Notes under the pieces: generated by a model
What the model was told of the DNA's origin: nothing
The model's database searches: none
Seen by the model: only the letters and a program-made list of their open reading frames with translations
NCBI GenBank assembly: GCA_947379895.1
Contig: CANCPA010000016.1
Coordinates: forward strand, 1-38,578
Reading direction: 5' to 3'
Origin: Chitinophagaceae bacterium
Lineage (GTDB): Bacteria; Bacteroidota; Bacteroidia; Chitinophagales; Chitinophagaceae
DNA: 38,578 nucleotides
Program-made: the position numbers and the translations under genes
Shown here: piece by piece, positions 30,346-38,578 of the stretch
Position numbering within the stretch: the first letter of the stretch is position 1
Layout: each line of letters begins with the position of its first letter

Positions 30346-31197
30346 CTAGTCTTCACTTTCCTTATCCTGTAAAATAGCGGCAGTAGAAGAAATATTTTTA
30401 AACAATGAATCTAATTCTACAGCTGTGGATTTTAAATGATCTACTAATACCTTTTTTCCATCCTCAGAATATTCATTATGCCTTTCCAAAAATTTGACTA
30501 ATGCAAGTGTATTTGGTAAGGTATCCCTTAAAGCCTTATTACTCATAAGAGTTATTTCGGTCAATTGTAAGTCCTTATCTTGAACTATTTTTGTTAGTGA
30601 CTCAGACCTCTCTCGTTCTTCTTTCCGCTCATTTTTCTCTTTCTTCTCATAATATACTCCCATTGTAACAAATAAGGCAATAAGTGTGGTACCCAAACAA
30701 GCATGTACCCGCCAATATAATACCCTATCTATCGATAATACCTTATCATAAAGAGGTGTAGTAGGACAAAAAATTATACAAAGCAGGCAAACTATAAGCG
30801 TAAATAAAATATAACCTAGTGTTGTTTTATCAAATTCGCCTTCATCATCAATTATCATTGATAATGCTGATAATATTACAATAAAATAAATGATACCTGC
30901 AATACTTAGTCCAAACATTACAGCTGATAATACTCTAAATAGGTTCCAAGAAACAACATAAATACCTTTTATATAAGGCTTTCCCCATTTATAGTCAGCA
31001 TAAAATACGATGGAAGTGAATATTAAGAAGGCCACATTTTTATAAAATGCTAACATTAAGTTGAAACATAAATTCAGCGTTATAATAGCAAGTAAAGTGA
31101 CAATAAGTGATGCACCAAAAAGTAATCGACGCCTATGAAGAAATTTAATTTTTTTATTGAGTGCACGCAAAGTTTCAAAACTAGATAGCCCAATCAT
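30346..31197 (-). CDS. Orphan membrane protein with C-terminal helical tail, unknown function
   Basis: This 283-residue protein has about five hydrophobic segments (26-50, 54-67, 83-112, 127-145, 163-183). A charged helix, YYEKKEKNERKEERERSES, and a roughly 90-residue cytoplasmic helical tail follow. I do not recognise a family. The tail (LMSNKALRDTLPNTLALVKFL) has heptad-like hydrophobic spacing and could be a dimerisation region, but no histidine-kinase or ATP-binding motif is present. It lies alone between spacers of 815 and 759 bases, which suggests recent transfer or loss of neighbours. Base composition is close to its surroundings. Confidence 0.55.
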   Translation of the reverse strand: MIGLSSFETLRALNKKIKFLHRRRLLFGASLIVTLLAIITLNLCFNLMLAFYKNVAFLIFTSIVFYADYKWGKPYIKGIYVVSWNLFRVLSAVMFGLSIAGIIYFIVILSALSMIIDDEGEFDKTTLGYILFTLIVCLLCIIFCPTTPLYDKVLSIDRVLYWRVHACLGTTLIALFVTMGVYYEKKEKNERKEERERSESLTKIVQDKDLQLTEITLMSNKALRDTLPNTLALVKFLERHNEYSEDGKKVLVDHLKSTAVELDSLFKNISSTAAILQDKESED

Positions 31198-31956
31198 AGC
31201 GGTTAATTAAAAGAGTTATAAATGCAAGTAGAAATAATCAATTCCGCAATAAATAAATTCAAAACATTTATTACGATAAAGCAAACAATTGAACGTAAAA
31301 ATAAGGGAATCATTTTAGAAATATTGGCAAAGAATCTCATTTATATTAGAAAGTTGTTCATTTTCTCTTCAAAGACACATTTTAATAATATCAAAATGTC
31401 CTATCAATTTATGATTCAAACAAACATCATATTTTAATTAGTGAATTAATTTATTGACTCATTTTTGCTTTTGAATATAAAATTTTTCATCATATCTAAC
31501 TTTCCTTTCAATAAAAAAGTTAAAAAATTTCACAATAAATAACATGCGGTTCGATAAAAAAACATATTGTTCGAAGCCGAAGTTGCTAAACTTAAATCAA
31601 TAGCTAAACCCTTAAATTAATTTATTGTAAAATTTGCCATTGCTTGTTACCACGCTATTAAAAACAGTAATTATACCTTATATACTGAATTCAGTACATT
31701 TTCTCAATTTGCAATTATTTAAAATAGAATTGCTTTTCAACGAAAAAAATCAGAAAAATTTACTCTTCAGAGTAGATTAACAAACAAACTAAAAACTAAT
31801 TAAATCTACATATAAAGATTTTTGAATGTTTTACTAGTAATTCTAGCCGGATTATGCACTAAAAACCAATTTGACTAATTTGCTAAAGGCTAAAAATGAA
31901 TAGAAGTTAAGTATTGCTACTTATCTTTACCTCATCTACTCAAATAATGATTTAAA
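31198..31956. other. 759-base gene-free region upstream of mazG
   Basis: The region is AT-rich. One perfect 14-bp palindrome, TACTGAATTCAGTA, lies at 31683-31696. An open stretch of 71 codons at 31222-31437 lacks any family resemblance and has a low-complexity Ile/Lys/Asn make-up, so I do not call it. No repeats of the window's main classes were seen. Confidence 0.45.
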
Positions 31957-32742
31957 ATGGCTAATTCGCTTTCTGACAGTTTTTTACAACTAGTAAAAAT
32001 TATGGATGACCTTAGGGAAAAATGTCCTTGGGATAAAAAACAAACTATTGATACACTTCGACCACTCACAATAGAAGAAACTTATGAATTGACCGATGCA
32101 ATAACTGCAAAAGATTGGCAAGGAATCAAAGAAGAATTAGGGGATGTATTACTACATTTACTTTTCTATAGCAAAATAGGTTCCGAACAAGGACAGTTTA
32201 CTATACAACAAGTAATTGAAGGTATTAGTAAGAAGCTAATTCATCGGCACCCGCATATTTATGGCGATGTACAAGTAGCTAATGAGGAAGATGTTAAACG
32301 TAATTGGGAACAATTGAAACTGAAAGAAGGAAAAGGAAAGAAAAGTGTACTTGAAGGTGTTCCAAAATCACTTCCTTCCATGGTAAAGGCGACTAGAATT
32401 CAGGAAAAGGCCAAACAAGTTGGCTTTGAATGGGAAAACAAAGAAGATGTTTGGAAAAAAGTGGAAGAAGAGATTATCGAATTACAACAAGCAGTAGAAG
32501 AAAATGATCAACAACACATAGAAGAAGAATTTGGTGATGTTTTATTTAGTTTGATAAACTATGCACGGTTTTTGAATATCGATTCAGAAGGAGTTCTTGA
32601 GAAAACAAATCTCAAATTCATATATAGGTTTCAAAAAATGGAACAACAGGCTGCATCTCAAGGAAAAAAACTTGCCGAAATGAGCCTCGAAGAAATGGAC
32701 GCTATTTGGAATGAAGTAAAAAAACAAATTCGTAACGCTTGA
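31957..32742 (+). CDS. mazG: Nucleoside triphosphate pyrophosphohydrolase MazG
   Basis: This 261-residue cytoplasmic enzyme hydrolyses (d)NTPs to monophosphates, cleaning the nucleotide pool and moderating stress signalling. It has the two MazG repeats of the E. coli-type protein (263 residues). The first contains CPWDKKQT, RPLTIEETYELTDAI and EELGDVLLHLLFYSKI. The second contains VEEEIIELQQAVEE and EEFGDVLFSLINYARF; the EExxE/ExxD pattern binds magnesium. Its TGA stop overlaps the TTG start of the following sensor kinase (TTGA), implying translational coupling. Nearly full-length alignment and intact motifs indicate a working enzyme. Confidence 0.94.
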   Translation: MANSLSDSFLQLVKIMDDLREKCPWDKKQTIDTLRPLTIEETYELTDAITAKDWQGIKEELGDVLLHLLFYSKIGSEQGQFTIQQVIEGISKKLIHRHPHIYGDVQVANEEDVKRNWEQLKLKEGKGKKSVLEGVPKSLPSMVKATRIQEKAKQVGFEWENKEDVWKKVEEEIIELQQAVEENDQQHIEEEFGDVLFSLINYARFLNIDSEGVLEKTNLKFIYRFQKMEQQAASQGKKLAEMSLEEMDAIWNEVKKQIRNA

Positions 32743-35700
32743 TTTATTCATTTATATCATCATTATACAAACATGGCTACTTACTCTTAACTGCAGTTTG
32801 GCTATTCACTATTTCTTTCATTATCACTCATTATTTAGCCTACGACTCTTCGCCTTTAAAGGTAAAAAGTAAGCTAGAAAAAAAAATAAAGAATGCTGAG
32901 GATGCAGTTGTAAATATAAAAAACGACACTTTATTGCTTGAATCATTATTAAATGATTCTGTATCTAAAAAGAAACAAACATTATTATCTCAACCATTTG
33001 GAATATATCTATATACCCTCAATGATGTGGGTAGTCCTATTCTTAATTATTGGAATAGCAATTTATTTACAATATCCGCTTCTGACATTCAACAAAAAGA
33101 TGGCTACTATTTTACAACACAACAAAATGGAGAGCAGGAAATTATAAAAGAAACCATTACCCTGAAAGGAAAATCTGCCATATTTATTGCGGTCATTCCT
33201 ATAAGATGGAATTATTTTATTCAAAACAAATATCTACAAAAGGGATTTGATGGATTTCCTAAACTTAGCGATTTTTATGAAATCAGTAATGATGCAGGCG
33301 CATTATCAATCATAAATTCTAATGGACTTTCTCTATTTAAAATTAAGCAAAAGAGTGGCCATATATATGCACAATATGACAACGTAACCATTTTACTTAG
33401 AGTACTTTTTATTTTTGTCTTAATTATTTTTCTTAATAAAGTAGCTATTGACATTATAAAGACGAATGGCCTTGCTGTTGGTACAATTTTCCTTTTATCC
33501 ACTATATTAATAATGAGAATTATCACTTATAACTTCTCAGTCCCTTTCGATTATAGCCGGCTCTCACTTTTTGATCCGTCAATTTATGCATCAAATTTCT
33601 TACACCCTTCGTTAGGGCATCTTTTCATTAATTCAATCCTATTTTTCTGGATTGTTAGTTTCTGGAAATTTAATTCGCTTAATTATTCACCATCAAAATA
33701 CTATGAAAAGTATGATTGGCTAAAATATTTCAACATTCTATTCTTATTAATCGCTGTTTTCTCCTTGGCAAACATCACGGGAACACTTGTTCAGGATTCA
33801 CAGATTTCATTTGATGTTACTCATTTCTTTAGTCTAAACATTTTTAGTGTTGTCAGCTTCATCATCCTTGCTTTTTTGGCTTTGGGATTATATCATTTTT
33901 CTCACATACTCCTTCGACCATTAATTTATTCAAATACGCCCCTTTTAAAAACATTGCTAGTAACAGCCGTTGCAGGTCTTATATATATAAGTTTCACAAT
34001 TGGGTCTTCTTCTAATTTAAAAATCATTGTATTATTTTGGTTAATTGGTTACTTAATATTATTAAACTTCCGCCAGGAAGACATGAGCATTTCTATACAA
34101 AAATCATCATTCTTTATCTTTTGGGTAACCATTTTTGCACTCTCTATTACTTTTCTTATTAGCTGGCAAAACAGAGTAGTAGATATTTCCGAAAGAAAAA
34201 AGATGGCAGAGAGGCTCATCTTACAAAATGATGCAAACGGGGAGAATGCTTTAAGTATTGCCGTATCTAATATTAATGCAAAGGTGATTGCCGCCAATTA
34301 CAATCGAATTTCTTCTTCCGAAAAAGCAAATAAATATATAAAAGACAGCATTTTAAACGAAAACTTTTCTGGTTATCTCAATCGCTTCGAAACAAGTATT
34401 TATACCTTCAATCAGTTTTATGAACCTTTATTTAACGATGACACCACTTTTAACTATGCCGTTCTCACAACAATTATAAGTGTTCGTAGCAAAACTACTA
34501 TCGAGCCTAATCTTTATGCATGGGAAAATGGACCTAATCAGGTAAGCTATCTTTATTCAATCCCAATTTCAAGTAATGATTCTACAGTAGGTTATTTTAT
34601 ACTTATGGCAAAACCCAAAAAGTATAAGAGCGAGGCGTTATATCCAGTACTCTTTAGTCAAACAGGAGAAGAAACAAATTGGAGTGGACAGAGTCAATAT
34701 GCACAGGCTATTTATATTAAAGGGCGTCTTGTAAGCAAATATAATGATTACGATTTCCCATTAAAAATAAGCTCCTTACATCAATTACCTTATGAATTCT
34801 CCCTACATAAAAATGGTGAATACGAAGAGTTATGGTATAATGCTAGCAATGGTAAAACGGTAATAATTGCAAAAGCAAATACTCAATTGGTAGAAGTTCT
34901 AACGCTTTTTGCCTATTTGTTTTTCACTTTTCTAGTTGTTATTGGCATATTTCATATTGCTAACTTCTTGCTAAAAGCTAAACTTAAAGGAGTTTCTGTT
35001 ATCACTTACTTGCGCTTAAGCATGCAGGCACAAATACATGCAACAGTCATCTTTATTTGTGTGTTCTCTTTTGTTGTAATTGGGGGGGCTACGATTTTGT
35101 TTTTTATAAATCGCTTTAGTACAAACAATACACAACGCTTATCAGCATCTATTGAGAGTATTGCAAATGAAATTTCGGGCAGAGTACAACAGATTCAATC
35201 TCAAAAGACTGATGATGATAATCTTTCAATTTTTGAAGGCGAATTTGGCAATAAATTAGAGCGGGACATCACTGAAGTATCCGAAACACACAATGTCGAT
35301 ATTAACTTTTATAGCCTTTCAGGCAATTTAATTGCTTCTACTCAACCACATATTTACAGCAAGCAATTATTAAATACACATATCAATCCAATTGCATTTT
35401 ACCATCTCAAACATGATGATAGAAGTAGGTATATGCAGTCTGAAAACATTGGAAAGCTTGAATATCTAAGTATGTATATGCCTGTCCTTGACAATTCAAA
35501 CAACGCTTATGCCTACATTAATATCCCCTATCTAAATTCACAACTTGAACTTAATCAGGAAATATCAAGCTTCATTGCAACTATTATTAATCTGAATGCA
35601 TTTGTATTTTTGATTGCAGGAGCAATAGCTTTTTTAATTACGCAAAGAGTAGTGGAATCTTTCAGCATTATTGCTAATAAAATGAAAGAAGTTAATATCG

Positions 35701-36488
35701 GTCAAAAGAATGAAGCAATACTTTGGGACAGAGATGATGAAATCGGCGAATTAGTAACCGAATATAATAAAATGGTTCAAAAGCTTGAACGTAGTGCATT
35801 TGCTTTGGCAAGAAGTGAAAGAGAAGGTGCATGGCGTGAAATGGCTAAACAAGTGGCACATGAGATAAAAAATCCTCTCACACCCATGAAACTCAGCATT
35901 CAATATCTTAAAAGGGCTATTGATAACGACCAACCAAATGCTAAAGAATTAGCTCAAAAGGTAGCGACGACCTTGATTGATCAAATAGATCAATTAGCGA
36001 AGATAGCAGGCGATTTTTCACAGTTTGCAAATATTGAAAATGCTTTAATGGAAGAATTAGATATCAGTAAATTATTGGATAATATCGTTCAGTTATATCA
36101 ACAGACAGATACAGTAAGAATAGTTTATCGTTCACAACCTCCTGTTTTGATATCAGGCGACAAAACACAATTAGGCCGGCTATTTACTAACTTAATAAAA
36201 AATGCGATTGAATCGGTAGATGTTGAAAGCGATTGCACAATAGAAATTCTTCAATCCAAAGAAGATAAGTTTGTAAAAATATTGATAAAAGATAATGGCA
36301 AGGGTATTCCTTCAGCTATCAAGGAACGTATTTTTCAACCAAACTTTACGACCAAAACTTCAGGAACAGGATTAGGACTTGCTATAAGCAAAGGAATAGT
36401 GGAAAATTTAGGTGGAAAAATACGATTTGAGAGTCAAGAAGGAGTAGGAACTACTTTCGAAATACTATTACCCCTATTAGAAAGTTGA
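32739..36488 (+). CDS. Large multi-TM sensor histidine kinase (NtrY-like)
   Basis: This 1249-residue kinase has an N-terminal helix (13-32), an extracytoplasmic domain to about 215, and a cluster of about eight membrane helices (222-476). A second extracytoplasmic domain (about 480-715), further helices near 717-745 and 768-793, a third external part and a last helix (945-970) follow. A HAMP domain lies around 973-1025. The phospho-acceptor is H1041 in KQVAHEIKNPLTPMKLSIQ, and the ATP-binding domain has the N-box NLIKNAIESV, DNGKGIP and GTGLGLAISKGI. The His box and HAMP resemble NtrY-type kinases. The start is TTG 32739, overlapping the mazG stop; no in-frame ATG exists before about residue 258. 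No response regulator is adjacent. Confidence 0.88.
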   Translation: MIYSFISSLYKHGYLLLTAVWLFTISFIITHYLAYDSSPLKVKSKLEKKIKNAEDAVVNIKNDTLLLESLLNDSVSKKKQTLLSQPFGIYLYTLNDVGSPILNYWNSNLFTISASDIQQKDGYYFTTQQNGEQEIIKETITLKGKSAIFIAVIPIRWNYFIQNKYLQKGFDGFPKLSDFYEISNDAGALSIINSNGLSLFKIKQKSGHIYAQYDNVTILLRVLFIFVLIIFLNKVAIDIIKTNGLAVGTIFLLSTILIMRIITYNFSVPFDYSRLSLFDPSIYASNFLHPSLGHLFINSILFFWIVSFWKFNSLNYSPSKYYEKYDWLKYFNILFLLIAVFSLANITGTLVQDSQISFDVTHFFSLNIFSVVSFIILAFLALGLYHFSHILLRPLIYSNTPLLKTLLVTAVAGLIYISFTIGSSSNLKIIVLFWLIGYLILLNFRQEDMSISIQKSSFFIFWVTIFALSITFLISWQNRVVDISERKKMAERLILQNDANGENALSIAVSNINAKVIAANYNRISSSEKANKYIKDSILNENFSGYLNRFETSIYTFNQFYEPLFNDDTTFNYAVLTTIISVRSKTTIEPNLYAWENGPNQVSYLYSIPISSNDSTVGYFILMAKPKKYKSEALYPVLFSQTGEETNWSGQSQYAQAIYIKGRLVSKYNDYDFPLKISSLHQLPYEFSLHKNGEYEELWYNASNGKTVIIAKANTQLVEVLTLFAYLFFTFLVVIGIFHIANFLLKAKLKGVSVITYLRLSMQAQIHATVIFICVFSFVVIGGATILFFINRFSTNNTQRLSASIESIANEISGRVQQIQSQKTDDDNLSIFEGEFGNKLERDITEVSETHNVDINFYSLSGNLIASTQPHIYSKQLLNTHINPIAFYHLKHDDRSRYMQSENIGKLEYLSMYMPVLDNSNNAYAYINIPYLNSQLELNQEISSFIATIINLNAFVFLIAGAIAFLITQRVVESFSIIANKMKEVNIGQKNEAILWDRDDEIGELVTEYNKMVQKLERSAFALARSEREGAWREMAKQVAHEIKNPLTPMKLSIQYLKRAIDNDQPNAKELAQKVATTLIDQIDQLAKIAGDFSQFANIENALMEELDISKLLDNIVQLYQQTDTVRIVYRSQPPVLISGDKTQLGRLFTNLIKNAIESVDVESDCTIEILQSKEDKFVKILIKDNGKGIPSAIKERIFQPNFTTKTSGTGLGLAISKGIVENLGGKIRFESQEGVGTTFEILLPLLES

Positions 36489-36574
36489 ATAAAGTATGGT
36501 TAAACGAATTTTAATTTGTTAAAGATTACAAAATCTCCTTTTCAACTTTATGGAATCCTTTTATTCTTGAATCC

Positions 36575-36582
36575 TATATTTG
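36575..36582 (+). promoter_or_regulatory. -7 element before the MuiA-family gene
   Basis: TATATTTG matches TAnnTTTG and lies 55 bases before the ATG at 36638. A matching -33 element at the usual distance is not clear. Confidence 0.35.
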
Positions 36583-36637
36583 AAATCAAACACATTTGAT
36601 TTTGCCATTTAACTTATTTCAAAAAAATATAAAATTT

Positions 36638-38257
36638 ATGAAACAACTACTTACTGCCCTTTTTATTTTTATTTGTCTTACTGTCTTCGCAAATGAAGAT
36701 AGAACTGTTGTGAATGCCCGTCTTCAATCAGTAACTGTATATAGAAATGGAGCCGAAATGATACACGTTGCTAATGCCACTTTGAAGGAAGGAAGTAATG
36801 CATTAGTGATAGAACAATTGAGTAATTCGATTGACGTAAACAGTATTCTCATAAAAGTATCAGACGGCATTACCATTCTCGGTACAGAGTTTAGCAACAA
36901 TCATTTAACAAGTCAAGTGAAAACTGCAAGAGTTAGACTATTAGAAGATTCATTAGAAGTACTAAAGAAATCGTCCGAAAAAATTAGTTTAGGGATTAAC
37001 AATATCAATCAACTGCAAGATATTCTGAAAGTAAATAAGGATATTAAAGGTACTCAAACAGGAGTAAGCGTATCAGAATTGATTAAACTAATGGATTACT
37101 ATAAATCTAAAACAACTGAGTTACAGACAGAATTACTTCAACTCCAAGAAAAAAATCATCGGATTAAAGAGGGTATCGACAAAATTCAAAAAGAACTAAA
37201 TGAAGAAAAATATAAAAACACTTCATCAACCGGTCGGATTGCCTTACAGTTGCAGGTATCATCTACCGGAAAATATACTTTTGATATAAGTTATATTGCC
37301 TTAAATGCAAGTTGGAATCCATTTTATGATTTACGTATCGAAGATATTAAGAGTCCTATTAAATTAGTTTACAAAGCAAATATTAGTCAATCAACAGGCA
37401 TTGATTGGAAACAAGTTAAACTTTCCTTATCCACCGCTACCCCCGGTCAATCGAGTAATGCCCCCGAATTGACACCTTGGTTTTTAGGATATTTAAATCC
37501 ATATTCTAGAAACAGGATGGCAATGGCAAAGCCTATGGCAATGATGGCAGAAGCAAAAGCTGAAACCTTTTCAATAGAAGGCTATGGATCTAAAAAATTA
37601 GATACAAAGGCAAAGAAGTTAGAGGAATATGTATCAGTTTCGGATAATATAATGAACGTAACTTTTGATATAGATATTTTATACGATATCCCGACTAATG
37701 GTAAGGAACAAACTGCATTATTGAAAACCTATCAATTACAAGCAAATTATAAGCATTTTGCAATACCAAAACTTGATAAAGATGCCTATTTAATGGCTGA
37801 AGTATTGGATTGGGAAAAATTAAATCTTTTACCGGCAGAAGCAAATGTAATTTTAGAAGGTGCCTATACAGGTAAAACGTTTATTGATCCTAATTCCTCA
37901 CAAGATACACTACTTCTCTCTCTAGGTAAAGATAAGAGAGTCGTTTTAAAACGTGATAAACTAGTTGACTTTAGTAGTATTAAGTTTTTAGGTACTAATA
38001 AGATGCAAAAATTCACCTTCGAAATAACGGTGAGGAATAATAAGAAAGAGGCAATTAATCTCGATTTAAAAGATCAGTTTCCTTTAAGTACTAATAAAGA
38101 GATTGAAGTAGAGATGATAGATGCAGGTGGTTCAGTTTTGAACAATGATAATGGCGTTCTCAATTGGTTGATTAAATTACCTGCAGGAGAAACTAAGAAA
38201 TTTAAATTTACATATTCCATCCGTTATCCCAAAGACAAGTCGATTAACCTGAATTAA
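36638..38257 (+). CDS. Mucoidy inhibitor MuiA family protein (DUF4140/DUF4139)
   Basis: This 539-residue exported protein has a signal peptide (about 1-19, ending VFAN). The N-terminal DUF4140-type region starts VVNARLQSVTVYRNGAEM and is followed by a coiled coil (about 100-190, DYYKSKTTELQTELLQLQEK). The beta-rich DUF4139 part runs from WNPFYDLRIEDI to the end (FTYSIRYPKDKSINLN). A Met/Ala-rich stretch (RMAMAKPMAMMAEAK) sits in a loop at about 290-305. The family is named after a Sphingomonas-type mucoidy inhibitor but the molecular role is unknown. ATG 36638 is chosen; a TTG 42 bases upstream would put a non-typical extension before the signal peptide. Confidence 0.85.
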   Translation: MKQLLTALFIFICLTVFANEDRTVVNARLQSVTVYRNGAEMIHVANATLKEGSNALVIEQLSNSIDVNSILIKVSDGITILGTEFSNNHLTSQVKTARVRLLEDSLEVLKKSSEKISLGINNINQLQDILKVNKDIKGTQTGVSVSELIKLMDYYKSKTTELQTELLQLQEKNHRIKEGIDKIQKELNEEKYKNTSSTGRIALQLQVSSTGKYTFDISYIALNASWNPFYDLRIEDIKSPIKLVYKANISQSTGIDWKQVKLSLSTATPGQSSNAPELTPWFLGYLNPYSRNRMAMAKPMAMMAEAKAETFSIEGYGSKKLDTKAKKLEEYVSVSDNIMNVTFDIDILYDIPTNGKEQTALLKTYQLQANYKHFAIPKLDKDAYLMAEVLDWEKLNLLPAEANVILEGAYTGKTFIDPNSSQDTLLLSLGKDKRVVLKRDKLVDFSSIKFLGTNKMQKFTFEITVRNNKKEAINLDLKDQFPLSTNKEIEVEMIDAGGSVLNNDNGVLNWLIKLPAGETKKFKFTYSIRYPKDKSINLN

Positions 38258-38263
38258 AACGAG

Positions 38264-38367
38264 ATTGTACCACAAATGAACATGGTTATTTTCAATAAAC
38301 ACAATGGTTGAATTTATCTCCATCTTGATGTTAAATTGTACATATACTAGTGCATTTGTGGTACAAT
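38264..38367. repeat. 104-bp unit with perfect 15-bp terminal inverted repeats
   Basis: ATTGTACCACAAATG at 38264-38278 is perfectly inverted at 38353-38367. The centre is AT-rich with no ORF. It starts seven bases after the stop of the MuiA-family gene. The 74-base interior is too long for a standard terminator, so a small MITE-like unit is more likely. Confidence 0.5.
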
Positions 38368-38380
38368 AGTTAATTAATAA

Positions 38381-38578
38381 TGCGAATCAAGGGTTGAAAG
38401 TACCGTTAGGTACTAGATATTGGTAGTGCAATATTAAAATGAATGCTTGAAGTGCCGTAGGTACGACATAATTTGCGTTTGAAACTATAAAAAGTGTTTC
38501 TTTTGAGCATTTTAAAATGACATGTCGTCCCTACGGGACTTTAAGCAATTATTATTCACCTGTTTCCTACCGATATTT
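38381..38578. repeat. REP-like hairpin repeats at the window edge
   Basis: Three related short palindromes occur: AGTACCGTTAGGTACT (38399-38414), AGTGCCGTAGGTAC (38451-38464) and, in inverted direction, GTCCCTACGGGAC (38527-38539). GAT(A/C)TTGGTAG-like flanks recur (AGATATTGGTAG near 38415, and its complement CTACCGATATTT at the right end). The unit spacing is about 52 bases for the first two. This is the pattern of REP-type dispersed hairpins in the phylum; the array continues past the window. Confidence 0.6.

Noticed and set aside
31222-31437. 71-codon open frame next to the orphan membrane gene
   Set aside because: The Ile/Lys/Asn-rich composition is what AT-rich non-coding DNA gives by chance; no motif or ribosome site supports it.
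36596-36637. TTG-start extension of the MuiA-family protein
   Set aside because: It would place 14 residues before a normal signal peptide beginning MKQLL.

Overview
This window is an AT-rich (roughly one third G+C) chromosomal segment from a member of the Bacteroidota, most likely a Chitinophagaceae/Chitinophagales relative. Several things point there: promoters of the TTG-N18-21-TAnnTTTG type, many SPII lipoprotein signals, a split transketolase, the secreted-protein tail ending in HLPDVP, the PadR-PspC pair, a Lgt-like protein with a GRIGC motif, and the MbnP-like/di-heme peroxidase/CDICGCG outer-membrane gene trio. This placement rests on family recognition only. No rRNA, tRNA, CRISPR array, phage or intact insertion sequence was seen.

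Layout. 1-9.3 kb: N-terminal transketolase subunit (-), PhoH ATPase with a TTG start, a secreted protein, a cytoplasmic GH13 amylase (-) divergent from an amino-acid permease, a BioF-like synthase and an LD-carboxypeptidase. 9.5-12.0 kb: a two-TM histidine kinase and the Kdo transferase WaaA. 12.0-13.1 kb: a gene-free kilobase made of four repeat classes. 13.1-17.0 kb: a probable copper-handling module (small Cys-rich protein, MbnP-like lipoprotein, di-heme MauG/MbnH-like lipoprotein, CDICGCG beta-barrel protein). 17.0-18.5 kb: three small lipoproteins on the minus strand. 18.6-20.3 kb: a membrane-anchor protein lacking its usual M23 peptidase, AtpZ, an AtpI-like membrane protein and a SprT-like protease. 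20.4-23.2 kb: efp-accB-accC. 23.4-26.1 kb (-): an outer-membrane protein, a Lgt-like protein and a bacilliredoxin. 26.4 kb: Hsp20. 26.9-29.5 kb (-): PadR-PspC operon with a visible operator over its promoter. 30.3-31.2 kb: an orphan membrane protein between two gene deserts. 32.0-38.3 kb: MazG coupled to a 1249-residue sensor kinase, then a DUF4139/MuiA-family protein. The right edge carries REP-like hairpins.

The genes are mainly housekeeping: carbon metabolism, biotin to fatty-acid synthesis (BioF-like, AccB, AccC), envelope (WaaA, Lgt-like, LD-carboxypeptidase), translation (EF-P) and stress (Hsp20, bacilliredoxin, MazG, PspC). The unusual content is in two places. One is the MbnP/MbnH-like copper module with no methanobactin genes nearby. 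The other is the intergenic DNA. A 7-bp periodicity recurs in about eleven intergenic arrays and underlies a 21-bp tandem array of about 12 units. Several short palindromic, MITE-like elements with terminal inverted repeats are also present, including one family with three copies in 6 kb.
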